A stretch of 53,241 nt of DNA from an uncultured Clostridia bacterium (GCA_947053925.1 CAMRUG010000010.1:1-53241); one strand, 5' to 3'. Shown: positions 27,962 through 36,934, counted from the stretch's first letter. Translations and numbers: made by a program. Notes: generated by a model from the letters alone, not told the origin.

Positions 27962-30295
27962 TTATGCGCCGAGTACCCAAGCAGGCTGACCGACAAACGA
28001 TGTGTTAGCGCAGGCGATAATCGTCATAATAACCGCATTGATGATACCTGCAAGCCAAGCGTTGCCTGTACGGACGTACATTCTTCTTGCAATAACAGTA
28101 GCAATAGCTACGCAAGGAATAATGGGGATAGCCGCAATGTAGAACAGGTTTACAGGATAACCGACCGTTTGCGCACCCGTACGGATAAAGTAATCGTTAG
28201 ATGCCCACAACAGAATGAGTATGCCGATTATATTGAATACAACATTGATAGCAACGGTTGCCCATTCGGGAAGATCCTTGACTCTGTAATTTTGGCTTAA
28301 TGCAGACGTTATCATATAGAAGATGAAGAAGAAAGGAACATACTTCATCATTGCAGGAACGCGGATTAAGTCAAATACTCTAAGGTCAAATGTCCAGAAA
28401 CGGAAGTCTACAGTTGCCATACCCCAAATGCCGAACATAATTCCGTAGAACAATGCAAGCAGAATAGCTGCGAGCAACGGAGTTTTAAGAACGTTTTGCC
28501 AACTTCTGATTTTAAATCCTTCAAGAGGACGTTCGTCGTATTCGGAAGCTAATTCGCCGTACTTAAAGATATTGATACATCTGTTGACGCCCCAAATGAT
28601 AAGCGTTACAACAAGTCCAAATACTCCGCAAAGTATTCCCCAAGCGGCAAATCCCGCCACAGTATCGTTAACGATATACTTAGAGGTATCGCCCATCAAA
28701 GACATAAGCGTTGTCGCAATCTTCCACGGATCGCCCATTCGTCCGCCGTACATTGAATAAATGTGCGGTAAACTTACAGCCCCGAATACTGCCGTCAATA
28801 TACCTCCGAGCCAGTAGGAGACGTGTTTGCGAGGACGGGTAAGAAGAACGGGTCCTTCGGTAACTTCGCCTTCGCGTGCCTTTAAGGAAGCGAACAGACG
28901 AGTATTAAGCAACATATCGAGTACGGGGAACAAAATTCCAAACAATCCAAGGAAGCCGAGAAGAGAGATTGTCTCTTTGAGCCACCAAGATTGAGAGTTC
29001 GGAGAAATATACTTGGCTCCCGTAGGAGTGCCGAATGCATTGTAGAAGAAGTCAATGATATGAGCGGCAGACTGAATCGAGAAGTGATTCATCGGGTGGG
29101 TTTCGTGAGCTTCGTACACTACTCTGATAGATTGTGTGTCGGAAGCAAGAGCAACGCCCTTTTGCTGAGTGCTTACAAGCGTGGTACGTCTAGGAACATT
29201 GTTGCTCTTATACTTAGTAGGTTGAGCAATAAGTTCGCCGTTAGCGTAGATACCGCCGTTTATTGTCGTCCACTCTTCAAGAGTCGCGCTGTCTCTGCCT
29301 GTAAAAGTAACTGCTTGCTTAGATTGCAAGTACATTGTAGAGTTACCGCTAGTTGTTAAATTGTAGTATTGTTTGTTCGGACGGAATTTGTCGTTTTCCG
29401 TTTGCTTTACATATTCGTCACCTTTCTTTAAGTACTTGCCGACATAGTTTGTTTCGGTTACAGAGCCTTTATTGATAGGAACATAAGTTGCTTCTTTCAA
29501 AGTAGAGTTAAAGAAAAATTCGTCGGAAGAAGCCTTTACAACGCCTGCCGCAATAACGTTACTGCCTATTACCGTAGGCGCGTTATTTGCCTGAACAAGA
29601 CCGGCGGAGATGATACCCATATGAGTACCTTCCTTAAAGTTAGCGTCAGTTTGAGAAGCGGCAGTTACTCCGTCCTCTTTTAAAGCAGAGGTTGTTGCGC
29701 CGCCGCCCATAGAGTGTCCTGAAATACCGATTTTAGCCTTATCTACATAAGACAAATTGTACAAATACTTAGCCGCGTCAATGAATGTAACCGCAGGGAA
29801 ACTACCCGTATCTGTATTGTGTCCGTGCATATTGTAGTCTATTGCAAGTACTACAAATCCGCGGCGCACCATTTCAATAGCGTTTTGCAGTTGCATTTCG
29901 CGGTTGTTGTACAAACCGTGCGTAAATACGATTGCGGGAGCAGGGTTCTCTTTGGTTGCGTTTTTAGGAACGTATAAAAGACCCGACGTTACTTTACCAG
30001 ATACCGTATAAGACTTTTCAACTGCACCCTCACCGTCATCAACCGGTGTCAATGAAATTTTACCCGAGTTTGTTGCATTGCGCAAATCTTCAACAGATGC
30101 CGTCCAACCGTCGGTCTGAACAAGCGAGCTGACCATTGTAGCAAACAGAATAAGCACCAAACAGCAAGCAATCAAAAATACGTTACGCTTGTTTTTGTTT
30201 CGCCAAACTTTCAAAAACCAATTGTCTTTTTTGGCAACCGTCTGTTCAGTTTGTTGAACTTCGGCTTGTTGAGTTTCTTGAATTTGATCACTCAT
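27962..30295 (-). CDS. Membrane-anchored alpha/beta hydrolase with polytopic C-terminus
   Basis: A 777-aa protein with a Gln/Glu-rich cytoplasmic tail (1-38), one membrane segment (40-60) and an extracytoplasmic alpha/beta-hydrolase domain (about 95-455). The domain has the oxyanion region VFTHGLYNN at about 123-131 and nucleophile elbow GHSMGGG at 193-199 (Ser195). Roughly eight or nine further membrane helices follow (about 470-777). An esterase/dienelactone-hydrolase-like fold is clear; substrate unknown. ATG at 30295 with AAAGGAG 9 nt upstream, rather than 30403. Its likely promoter has a G9 tract in the spacer. Confidence 0.82.
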   Translation of the reverse strand: MSDQIQETQQAEVQQTEQTVAKKDNWFLKVWRNKNKRNVFLIACCLVLILFATMVSSLVQTDGWTASVEDLRNATNSGKISLTPVDDGEGAVEKSYTVSGKVTSGLLYVPKNATKENPAPAIVFTHGLYNNREMQLQNAIEMVRRGFVVLAIDYNMHGHNTDTGSFPAVTFIDAAKYLYNLSYVDKAKIGISGHSMGGGATTSALKEDGVTAASQTDANFKEGTHMGIISAGLVQANNAPTVIGSNVIAAGVVKASSDEFFFNSTLKEATYVPINKGSVTETNYVGKYLKKGDEYVKQTENDKFRPNKQYYNLTTSGNSTMYLQSKQAVTFTGRDSATLEEWTTINGGIYANGELIAQPTKYKSNNVPRRTTLVSTQQKGVALASDTQSIRVVYEAHETHPMNHFSIQSAAHIIDFFYNAFGTPTGAKYISPNSQSWWLKETISLLGFLGLFGILFPVLDMLLNTRLFASLKAREGEVTEGPVLLTRPRKHVSYWLGGILTAVFGAVSLPHIYSMYGGRMGDPWKIATTLMSLMGDTSKYIVNDTVAGFAAWGILCGVFGLVVTLIIWGVNRCINIFKYGELASEYDERPLEGFKIRSWQNVLKTPLLAAILLALFYGIMFGIWGMATVDFRFWTFDLRVFDLIRVPAMMKYVPFFFIFYMITSALSQNYRVKDLPEWATVAINVVFNIIGILILLWASNDYFIRTGAQTVGYPVNLFYIAAIPIIPCVAIATVIARRMYVRTGNAWLAGIINAVIMTIIACANTSFVGQPAWVLGA

Positions 30296-30516
30296 GTCAA
30301 ATTTCTCCTTTATTATTTTTTTATTTATATATCCTTTTCTGCAAAGGACAAAAAATACTGAATTGTAAGCAGAGTGTAAATCAGTACCACAATAAACAAA
30401 CAATGCAACACACTAATGCTACAAAATATGTCAATAGATTAAGTTAAATAACCGGCAAAAAATTGTTTAATAATATAGAGACTATAAAATTAAACAAAAT
30501 CTACTACTATACGCCT

Positions 30517-30546
30517 ATGATACCCCCCCCCGTCTCGAAATGTCAA
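30517..30546 (-). promoter_or_regulatory. Promoter with G9 tract in the -35/-10 spacer
   Basis: TTGACA (30541-30546), 18-bp spacer, TATCAT (30517-30522). Nine of the 18 spacer bases are an uninterrupted G run on the minus strand (30523-30531). It lies about 220 bp upstream of the hydrolase start. Loss of one G would give the optimal 17-bp spacing. Confidence 0.65.
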
Positions 30547-31200
30547 TATTATTTTATAAAAATAAAATTTTTGTTATGGACATTCATTTTTGAAAACGGT
30601 TTCCGTACAAAAATAAATACTATTCGACAAAACAACGCGGTAGTTTTATTATTTTTGCCCTACCCGAGCAAGCCGAATACAGACGGACAATTATCACAAA
30701 ACCACTGCTAACAAAAAAAAGCAACTGCGTTATGCAGTAGCGTAATTCCGCCCAAAACGGCTTTTATCTTTTTTTCGATTACTTTTATTGAAATGATTAC
30801 TAAAATAATTGCCCCGAAGTATTTATTAAATGCTGATAAAAATAACTCTAAAATCATTAAAATGATATTTGCCTTTGCAAAAAAGCGGCAAGGAATTTTT
30901 TATGCAAATAACGGCAATAAAAAAGTCCGACTTTGCGCCGAACTCGGTTACGGTTAATCAAATTTAATTTTACTTGTAATTGTTAATCTTTAAAAATACA
31001 CTTTTGTTTTTTCGCACTGCAACCATATAGCAAACGGAAAACACACCTCTTTATTGCACCGCTTCCGTTGAACAAAAAAAATTGTTTTCGCTTAGGTAAA
31101 GGTTTTTGGAAACACCGATACCACAGGTTTAGTTTCACAAAAGAAAATTTGTATTCGCTTAACTGCGGCTCAAAAATCTATGTTGCAAAAGACGACAATA
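30547..31200. other. Gene-free AT-rich region
   Basis: No ORF on either strand looks coding. Runs of A/T dominate; some weak hairpins occur but none with a clear role. Confidence 0.4.
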
Positions 31201-31203
31201 TAA

Positions 31204-31235
31204 AAAGCGCAAAAACAAATTCGTCTTTGCGCTTT
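31204..31235 (-). terminator. Terminator of the NYN-domain gene
   Basis: Perfect 10-bp stem AAAGCGCAAA/TTTGCGCTTT with a 12-nt loop, followed by TTTATATT on the minus strand. Confidence 0.82.
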
Positions 31236-31246
31236 AATATCGGTTA

Positions 31247-33019
31247 TCAGTCCAAACCTTCCAAAAGTCTGCGTATTTCTTCAAGCAGTTCTTCGCTGTC
31301 CGTATCGTCGGAATTTTTGCGAATCTCTTCTATCTTACGGATAAGCGTACTGTCGTTTTGCGGAATGTAGTACGCACGGGGAGCGGAATAAGTCGTTTCG
31401 CCGTTTTCGTCGGTAATAGGTACCTGAATTTCAACGCGGGTAGTAGGTTCTGCGGGCGTCGTAGTCGTTTTCACTTCCGTTGTCGTTTCGACTATTCTTC
31501 TTTCTGCATATTCATCGTCGTCATCCTCGTCGGATTCGGGTTCGACTGCTACCGGCTCGGGTTCAACGGGTTCTGCCGCAACCGCGCTTGCCGTACTTGC
31601 CGTATGGGCAGGTTCGTAGATGATTTTTTCTACAATCGTTTCGCGCGGAGTTGCGCCTTCTTCCTTGATTTCCTTTACAAGTTGATGCGTTTCGCTTGTT
31701 AAACGCTTTAACTTTTCGATTTCGCGCAACAATTCGTCTGCGTTTTCGTCGTTTTTAGCGTTTTGTTCTTCTACGCGGCGTGCTTCCAATTCGGCAATTT
31801 GTCTTTTCAATTCTGCTTCGCGCGCCTTTGCCTCTTCAAGCGCCTTTTTGCGCGCTTCTTCTTCCGCTTTTACCTTAGCAATAGCTTCCTTTTCCGCTTC
31901 CTTGCGGGCTTCTTCGTAAGCCTTTTGACGAGCTTCCTCTATTGCCTTTTCGCGGGCACGGGCGGCTTGCTCTTCGCGGACTTTCAATTCCTGTTCGGCT
32001 CTCGCTTCTTTTTCTTCCAACGCTACGCGTTCGGCGCGGATTTTTTCAATTTCTTCAGCGCGGCGTTTTGCTTCGGCTTCCGCCTTTTTGCGCGCTTCCT
32101 CTTCTGCCTTGACTTTTGCTATCGCTTCCTTTTCCGCTTCCTTGCGGGCTTCTTCGTAAGCCTTTTGACGTGCCTCTTCTATCGCCTTATCGCGGGCGGC
32201 TTTTTCCGCCTCGGCTTTTTTCTTGGCGTCTTCTTCCGCTTTAATTTTAGCAAGAACTTCTTTTTCCGCCTCGCGTTTGGCATCCTCGTAAGCCTTTTGA
32301 CGTGCTTCGGCTATTGCTTTTTCGTGAGCGGCTTTTTCTGCTTCTGCCTTTTTCTTTGCTTCTTCCAAAGACTTAGAATGCGCTTCGCGTTCTGCCTGCT
32401 GACTTTCGGTAATGCTTCTTAACCTTTCGATTTCTTTAAGCAACTCGTCGGTATTGTCGTCTTGCTCGACAACTTGTTCTACAACGGTTTCTCTTACGGG
32501 CTTTACTATCTTTTTTGCCGCAACGCGTTTGGCTACGGTTTTGGGTTTTGCAGTACGGGGTTTTGACGGCGCCAATACAATTTCGTAAACTCTGCCAAGG
32601 TCGACAATCTCGTCAACCATTTCGGCACTTGCCTGTTCGTTTTCTTCCGAACTGATAATCTTGATGCCTTTACCGTGCAAGTAACTGTACAGATATACCA
32701 AGTCGCACGACGCTGTTATTACGCATACTGCGTCGATTGCGGGCGCTTTACATACCGCGTCAACTACGTCGATAAAAATACGGCTGTCAAAATCTTTACG
32801 TCCGCGGCGTTTAATACGCATAGGACGTTCTACCTTGTAGCCTTTTACTTCGGCGCTTTGGTAAATGCTCTTGTGCTTTCTTTCCTTAGCACCGTACACT
32901 TTACCCATAAGTATAGTGCCCATACCTTCGAGTTGAGCAAGTATATTGTCGTAATTCTCGCTGGAAAGTCCAACGTTGTCTACGTCGATGAAAAATGCGA
33001 TATTTCTGTTACGAAGCAT
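31247..33019 (-). CDS. NYN-domain protein with long repetitive coiled coil
   Basis: A 590-aa protein. Residues 1-150 form an NYN (PIN-like RNase) domain with IAFFIDVDNVGLS, the mid-domain KDFDSRIFIDVVDAV and AVCVITASCDLVYLYSYL, retaining the acidic residues expected of the active site. Residues 200-450 are a highly charged coiled coil of near-repeated units (EARKEAEKEAIAKVKAEEEA appears twice). A Glu/Thr-rich tail follows. Presumably a ribonuclease on a scaffold; target unknown. ATG at 33019 with GGGGGA 8 nt upstream, rather than 33052. Confidence 0.85.
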   Translation of the reverse strand: MLRNRNIAFFIDVDNVGLSSENYDNILAQLEGMGTILMGKVYGAKERKHKSIYQSAEVKGYKVERPMRIKRRGRKDFDSRIFIDVVDAVCKAPAIDAVCVITASCDLVYLYSYLHGKGIKIISSEENEQASAEMVDEIVDLGRVYEIVLAPSKPRTAKPKTVAKRVAAKKIVKPVRETVVEQVVEQDDNTDELLKEIERLRSITESQQAEREAHSKSLEEAKKKAEAEKAAHEKAIAEARQKAYEDAKREAEKEVLAKIKAEEDAKKKAEAEKAARDKAIEEARQKAYEEARKEAEKEAIAKVKAEEEARKKAEAEAKRRAEEIEKIRAERVALEEKEARAEQELKVREEQAARAREKAIEEARQKAYEEARKEAEKEAIAKVKAEEEARKKALEEAKAREAELKRQIAELEARRVEEQNAKNDENADELLREIEKLKRLTSETHQLVKEIKEEGATPRETIVEKIIYEPAHTASTASAVAAEPVEPEPVAVEPESDEDDDDEYAERRIVETTTEVKTTTTPAEPTTRVEIQVPITDENGETTYSAPRAYYIPQNDSTLIRKIEEIRKNSDDTDSEELLEEIRRLLEGLD

Positions 33020-33066
33020 ATCAATCTTCCCCCTAATGTTATTATCCCGCAATTGCGCGGAAGTTA

Positions 33067-33096
33067 TTTATAAACCTTCATTTTGATACTTATCAA
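33067..33096 (-). promoter_or_regulatory. Promoter of the NYN-domain gene
   Basis: TTGATA (33091-33096), 18-bp spacer, TATAAA (33067-33072). Confidence 0.5.
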
Positions 33097-33100
33097 TATA

Positions 33101-33943
33101 TTATTTTACAATATTTACTTCGCTTTGTCTATACTTTCGCTCAAAATAAAACAAATATTGTTGGCAAAGCCCCGCGTCGGAACCGAACAAATCACAGAAA
33201 AAACGGGATATGTCGGCGTCCTTATGCCCTTGCTCGAAATAATTGTGATAAACTTTTTTTATCCAAGTGTCAACTGGAAAGACGTCTCCCCGTTTGAGTC
33301 CGAACAGCATTATACAATCGGCAACCTTGGGTCCTATGCCCTTAAAAGCAAGCAACTGTTTACGGGCTTGTCCGCTGTCCATAAGGTCAAACGCGGACAA
33401 ATCGAAGTACAGCAGCGCATTTGCCGTTTCATACAGGTATCTGTCTCGGTAACCTGCGCCTATTAAAGTAAACAACTCTACCGAAGCGTTTGCCATAGCG
33501 TTTATACTCGGGAAGGCTTTGCCGTAGGGAGTATCCTCTCCCAAAGCATTGCACAAACGCTCTATTATAAGTTGTATGCGCTTTATGTTATTGTTTGCCG
33601 AAATAATAAAACTGAATATCATCTCGGTAAGGTCCTGATTTAATATCCGCACCCCTTTACCGAATTCTGCCGCCTGTTTCATAAGCGGAGAAATTGCAGA
33701 AATCCGTTTGACCTTGGCGGCGTAGTCTTCGTCCAAATCGAAAAAATGCCAAAAGTATTTGCCGTCGTCCGTTTTGACTACAACGTCGTCTCCGTCGTAA
33801 TATAGTTCGGCATATTTATCCTGAGAAAAAACCGCGTACGCCCCGCTAGGCAAAACTTTGTAGCGGAAAATCTGTCCGCATTCCAGCGTGTCCTGAATAT
33901 TAAAGTATTCCTTAGGATATTTAAATGCAATAGGTAAATTCAT
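33101..33943 (-). CDS. ogg: 8-oxoguanine DNA glycosylase (Ogg1 family)
   Basis: Base-excision repair glycosylase/AP lyase of 280 aa. The HhH-GPD motif LLAFKGIGPKVADCIML carries the catalytic Lys206, and VFPVDTWIKKV carries Asp225. The N-terminal domain (DTLECGQIFRY at about 18-28) is the OGG_N fold, distinguishing it from MutY or Nth. GAGAGG lies ahead of the ATG. The terminator of the upstream L27 operon ends only about 20 bp before the start codon, so expression must come from read-through or a promoter inside that region. Confidence 0.92.
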   Translation of the reverse strand: MNLPIAFKYPKEYFNIQDTLECGQIFRYKVLPSGAYAVFSQDKYAELYYDGDDVVVKTDDGKYFWHFFDLDEDYAAKVKRISAISPLMKQAAEFGKGVRILNQDLTEMIFSFIISANNNIKRIQLIIERLCNALGEDTPYGKAFPSINAMANASVELFTLIGAGYRDRYLYETANALLYFDLSAFDLMDSGQARKQLLAFKGIGPKVADCIMLFGLKRGDVFPVDTWIKKVYHNYFEQGHKDADISRFFCDLFGSDAGLCQQYLFYFERKYRQSEVNIVK

Positions 33944-33963
33944 AATTCCTCTCGGGTAAAGTA

Positions 33964-33986
33964 AAAGCCAAGTAAAACTTGGCTTT
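33964..33986 (-). terminator. Terminator of rplU-prp-rpmA
   Basis: Perfect 9-bp stem AAAGCCAAG/CTTGGCTTT with a 5-nt loop, followed by TACTTTACCC on the minus strand; short U-tract, so possibly leaky. Confidence 0.7.
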
Positions 33987-34006
33987 CTTCTGTAAAGTTT
34001 TTATTA

Positions 34007-34291
34007 TTATTGAGCAACGGGATATACGGAAACTTGACGTCTGGTTTTGTCCTTTGCTTCAAACTTAACAACGCCGTCAACAAGCGCAAACAAAGTATCG
34101 TCTTTGCCGATACCTACGTTGTTACCGGGGTGGAAGTGTGTTCCGCGTTGTCTTACAAGGATATTGCCTGCTTTTGCAAATTGTCCGTCGGCACGCTTTG
34201 CGCCCAAGCGTTTGCTTGCGCTGTCGCGGCCGTTCTTTGTGCTGCTGGTTCCCTTTTTGTGGGCAAACAATTGCAATTTAATGAACATCAT
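34007..34291 (-). CDS. rpmA: 50S ribosomal protein L27
   Basis: A 94-aa L27 with [21 protein letters not shown] and [15 protein letters not shown], both signatures. It carries the Firmicute N-terminal extension MMFIKLQLF, which is removed by the protease Prp between Phe9 and Ala10 before the protein functions at the peptidyl-transferase centre. The first ATG has GGAGGT 8 nt upstream. The prp gene immediately precedes it. Confidence 0.98.
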   Translation of the reverse strand: MMFIKLQLFAHKKGTSSTKNGRDSASKRLGAKRADGQFAKAGNILVRQRGTHFHPGNNVGIGKDDTLFALVDGVVKFEAKDKTRRQVSVYPVAQ

Positions 34292-34292
34292 T

Positions 34293-34622
34293 TTAAATTA
34301 CCTCCAAATTGATATAGTCGGAATACTCTGTATAGAAATCGTTTATTCCGCACAGCATTGTGTTAAGAATAACGTCGGCGTCGTGCCGTTCCTGCTCGGT
34401 AAGAACCTCCGGCAGAGTAAACCTTAAAGAGCCTGTTCCTTCGTCGACAACGTATTTGACGTTGATTTTAGCAACGGAAAGAAGCCCTAATAATGCCGAT
34501 TGTATCAATGTAGATAAACCTGCGCACACTATGTCTTCGCCCGACTCGCCGTAGCCCGTATGCCCCGACGCAGTTACTTCGACTATGGAATTGTTAATAC
34601 GTTTTAACTTAATGTCAGTCAT
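34293..34622 (-). CDS. prp: Ribosomal-processing cysteine protease Prp
   Basis: A 109-aa cysteine protease (formerly YsxB/DUF464) that trims the L27 leader. Catalytic His21 lies in [17 protein letters not shown] and Cys33 in the same block, the canonical Prp spacing. ATG at 34622 chosen over a TTG at 34643, which lies inside rplU; one base separates it from the L21 stop. Sits between rplU and rpmA as in most Firmicutes. Confidence 0.95.
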   Translation of the reverse strand: MTDIKLKRINNSIVEVTASGHTGYGESGEDIVCAGLSTLIQSALLGLLSVAKINVKYVVDEGTGSLRFTLPEVLTEQERHDADVILNTMLCGINDFYTEYSDYINLEVI

Positions 34623-34623
34623 T

Positions 34624-34929
34624 TTACAAAGCGATGGATACAATCTTCAACTTAGTGTAAGGCTGTCTGTGTCCTTGACGCTTACGAATGTTCTTTTTAG
34701 CTTTGTAGGTAAAGATATTGATTTTCTTTCCCCTGCCGTGTTCTACAACGGTAGCCGTTACTTTGGCTTTACCTGCGTCTTTGCCGACAACCATTTTGTC
34801 GCCGTCCGCAGCCAAAACAACTTCTAACTCAACAGTAGAATTAACTTCGGCATTGAGCAATTCGGTTTCAAAAATAAGTCCTTCCGTAACCTTGTATTGC
34901 TTTCCGCCTGTTTTAACAATTGCGTACAT
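34624..34929 (-). CDS. rplU: 50S ribosomal protein L21
   Basis: A 101-aa L21, starting MYAIVKTGGKQYKVTEG and ending with the conserved RQGHRQPYTKLKI. It binds 23S rRNA domain I. ATG at 34929, with GGGAGG about 11 nt upstream, is preferred over the start at 34986, which lies in the leader. First gene of the rplU-prp-rpmA operon. Confidence 0.98.
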   Translation of the reverse strand: MYAIVKTGGKQYKVTEGLIFETELLNAEVNSTVELEVVLAADGDKMVVGKDAGKAKVTATVVEHGRGKKINIFTYKAKKNIRKRQGHRQPYTKLKIVSIAL

Positions 34930-35010
34930 AGTGTTTTTTACCTCCCGTATCAGAGTCTCGCTAAACAAGGGCGGTTGATTGTTCAACGCTTGACAAAATA
35001 ACCCTTTTTA
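34930..35010 (-). promoter_or_regulatory. Probable L21 leader (autoregulatory)
   Basis: The transcript segment contains AAGGGTT...AACCGCCCTT pairing, with GTTGAACAATCAAC, then TAGCGAGACTCTGATACGGG just ahead of the ribosome binding site. This arrangement resembles Firmicute L21 leaders, in which L21 controls its own operon. Recognised from memory and not by covariance search. Confidence 0.55.
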
Positions 35011-35024
35011 TGCGGCTAGCATAT

Positions 35025-35053
35025 ATACTACACTACTTGCAACTTTTTGTCAA
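35025..35053 (-). promoter_or_regulatory. Promoter of rplU operon
   Basis: TTGACA (35048-35053), 17-bp spacer, TAGTAT (35025-35030). Confidence 0.78.
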
Positions 35054-35117
35054 ATAAATTGCGGCAAAAATAAGGGAATAATTCGTCAAACAAAACAAAG
35101 TCCGCATTTCAAACCCG

Positions 35118-36347
35118 TCATTTAAATTTACGTCTGCGAACGCCTGCTACTATCAGGATAACTACGCAAACTACCGCAATGCTGCCAACAATAATGCAGA
35201 CAATCACAAGTTTTACGCGGGCTCTTTCGTCCCAAACACTGCCCGAAACTTTTGTCGGATTTTTAGAGTTACAAAACGAAAAACAGAATCCGTCAGTCGA
35301 AACGGCGCAATAATTTGCCCCGTCTTTTTCGGTTCGTACATTAGCGTCGATTAAAAACGGCGTATCGTTGCACAATTCTACAACATACGATATCGGATAA
35401 GCGGACAGTTGTTTTTGCTCTGCAATATAAACGTGCGGATTGTAAATATCGTTTCGGAATATGTTTACGGGTAAAACGTAACTGATAACCGATTCGGCTT
35501 TAAGCGGTATGCGGAATTTGTAAGCGTTAAATCTGTATGTATTTACCGAATCGTAAAACAGTTTGCCGTAATCAATCTTCGACTTTTCACGCAGTATCTT
35601 ATTTACCAAAGAATAAAAGAATTCAACCCGAACGCCGCCGTCTTCGTAGTATTCTGAATTGCGCGCGTATTGCCCGTCTACAAATTGCTTACAAGATAAT
35701 TTTTCTTCCGAGTAGCCGCAACTGCTTTCAAACGTATGCCCCGAGCAGTCGCCCAAAACAAAAATATGCAAGCGAAGCGTTGACGGCGCGTTGTTCAGAT
35801 TCCAACTGTACTTCTCCGCCGATTGCGCAAAAGTCATACCGTTGACGTTTTCGTAAACAAAGCCGCTTTCTTCAACAAAAGACAGACTGATTGTAACACT
35901 TTCGCCGTCGGGCATTACTGTATAAAGAGTGCCGCTTATACTTTCGTCTAAAAACGGAGAATCAACCGTATCGAAGGTAAAAACGTTATCCGATAAGAAA
36001 ATGCTGTCGCCATACCATACCGAACCGTCTACATTTTGTCCGTTTACATTTATTTCTATCTTGGGAGTATCAAATGCCGAAGAAATAAACGGTACAATAA
36101 ATTCCGCTTCGCCTTTATCCGAAGAGACGCGGTATTCCGATTCGGTTATACCGACCCCCTGCGACAGCAAACCGCTGTCCGTAATATCAAACGTTACACT
36201 GCCGCTCTTTATAACTTCCGAATCATTGCAATACAATCCGAAAGCAGGAATATTCTGTTCAAAAGATTGCGCTTGCGAAATCTGACAAGGCAAGATACAT
36301 TGAACAACCAAAAAGCAAAGTATTAACAATATAATTATCCGTTTCAT
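35118..36347 (-). CDS. Secreted, C-terminally membrane-anchored protein, unknown
   Basis: Not recognised. The 409 aa begin with a signal peptide (KRIIILLILCFLVVQC, about 2-25) and end with one membrane helix (about 378-402) and a basic RRRKFK tail, so the body lies outside the cell. The ectodomain is rich in beta-strand-like and aromatic segments (GSVTFDITDSGLL, AYKFRIPLKAESVISYVLPV) with few Cys. ATG at 36347 has CGGAGA upstream, lying in the last codons of the SLOG gene, so the two are translationally linked. Confidence 0.75.
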   Translation of the reverse strand: MKRIIILLILCFLVVQCILPCQISQAQSFEQNIPAFGLYCNDSEVIKSGSVTFDITDSGLLSQGVGITESEYRVSSDKGEAEFIVPFISSAFDTPKIEINVNGQNVDGSVWYGDSIFLSDNVFTFDTVDSPFLDESISGTLYTVMPDGESVTISLSFVEESGFVYENVNGMTFAQSAEKYSWNLNNAPSTLRLHIFVLGDCSGHTFESSCGYSEEKLSCKQFVDGQYARNSEYYEDGGVRVEFFYSLVNKILREKSKIDYGKLFYDSVNTYRFNAYKFRIPLKAESVISYVLPVNIFRNDIYNPHVYIAEQKQLSAYPISYVVELCNDTPFLIDANVRTEKDGANYCAVSTDGFCFSFCNSKNPTKVSGSVWDERARVKLVIVCIIVGSIAVVCVVILIVAGVRRRKFK

Positions 36348-36351
36348 TTTT

Positions 36352-36816
36352 TCAAATCTCCGTACCGTCAACTATATTAAATATAGTCTTTTTTCTTTTA
36401 CGAGCGTATTTACAAGCATTGTATGCGCCGCCGCACCGCAGCAAAACTCCCGCAACAATAAAATCAACCGCGTCTACCAGAAGTTTGTTGGTTTCTACTA
36501 TCGAATAACGTTTGGGAACGTATCTTTCCAAAAGATAAACGCTGTCGTCAAAGCACTGCGGCAAAACAAAAGCATTGTCGGAATGCTCGGCGGCTTGGGG
36601 AATATACGAAAGCACCATTGTATTGGTTATTTGCGGATAAGCGGTTTTGAGTTCCGCCACCGCTTTACTGCAATAAACGTCGAAGTCTCCGCGAAAGCCG
36701 GAATAAAACTGCGTAACTCCCTCATTCTCGATCAGGTCAATCAAAATTTGTTGCAGTTTCTCCCTGTACTGCTCAACATTCATATTACGGTGTCCGAAAA
36801 ATGCGCAAGATTTCAT
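36352..36816 (-). CDS. SLOG-superfamily protein (DUF1273/YpsA-like)
   Basis: A 154-aa Rossmann-like protein. The N-terminus CAFFGHRN and the YSGFRGDFD segment match the SLOG/DUF1273 pattern, in which the Gly-rich turns bind a nucleotide-derived ligand. A later GVLLRCGGAYNACKYA block is consistent. Biological role unknown; such proteins often act as nucleotide sensors. Divergent from the double-HTH genes. Weak ribosome binding site. Confidence 0.72.
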   Translation of the reverse strand: MKSCAFFGHRNMNVEQYREKLQQILIDLIENEGVTQFYSGFRGDFDVYCSKAVAELKTAYPQITNTMVLSYIPQAAEHSDNAFVLPQCFDDSVYLLERYVPKRYSIVETNKLLVDAVDFIVAGVLLRCGGAYNACKYARKRKKTIFNIVDGTEI

Positions 36817-36871
36817 ATTTTTACCAGTCTATGTATATTATTTCAAAAAATATAGAAATAATTTATCAACG

Positions 36872-36934
36872 ATTGTCGTTTGAGGGGTACGAACATTCTA
36901 TCATAATCACGACAATGTATAACTAATGATTGTC
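36872..36934. promoter_or_regulatory. Inverted repeat, candidate operator of the double-HTH regulators
   Basis: ATTGTCGT (36872-36879) and ACGACAAT (36909-36916) form a perfect 8-bp inverted repeat around a 29-bp centre; a third half-site GATTGTC lies at 36928-36934. It occupies the gap between the divergent SLOG and HTH genes. A further ATTGTCG occurs at 38578-38584 upstream of the acidic ORF. Confidence 0.5.

Noticed and set aside
30463..30711. 82-aa plus-strand frame across the G9 promoter
   Set aside because: Translated homopolymer and AT-rich DNA, no ribosome binding site.
31763..32422. 219-aa plus-strand frame, very Phe-rich
   Set aside because: Antisense of the Glu/Lys/Ala coiled coil; the Phe/Leu richness is a mirror of GAA/AAG codons, not a membrane protein.
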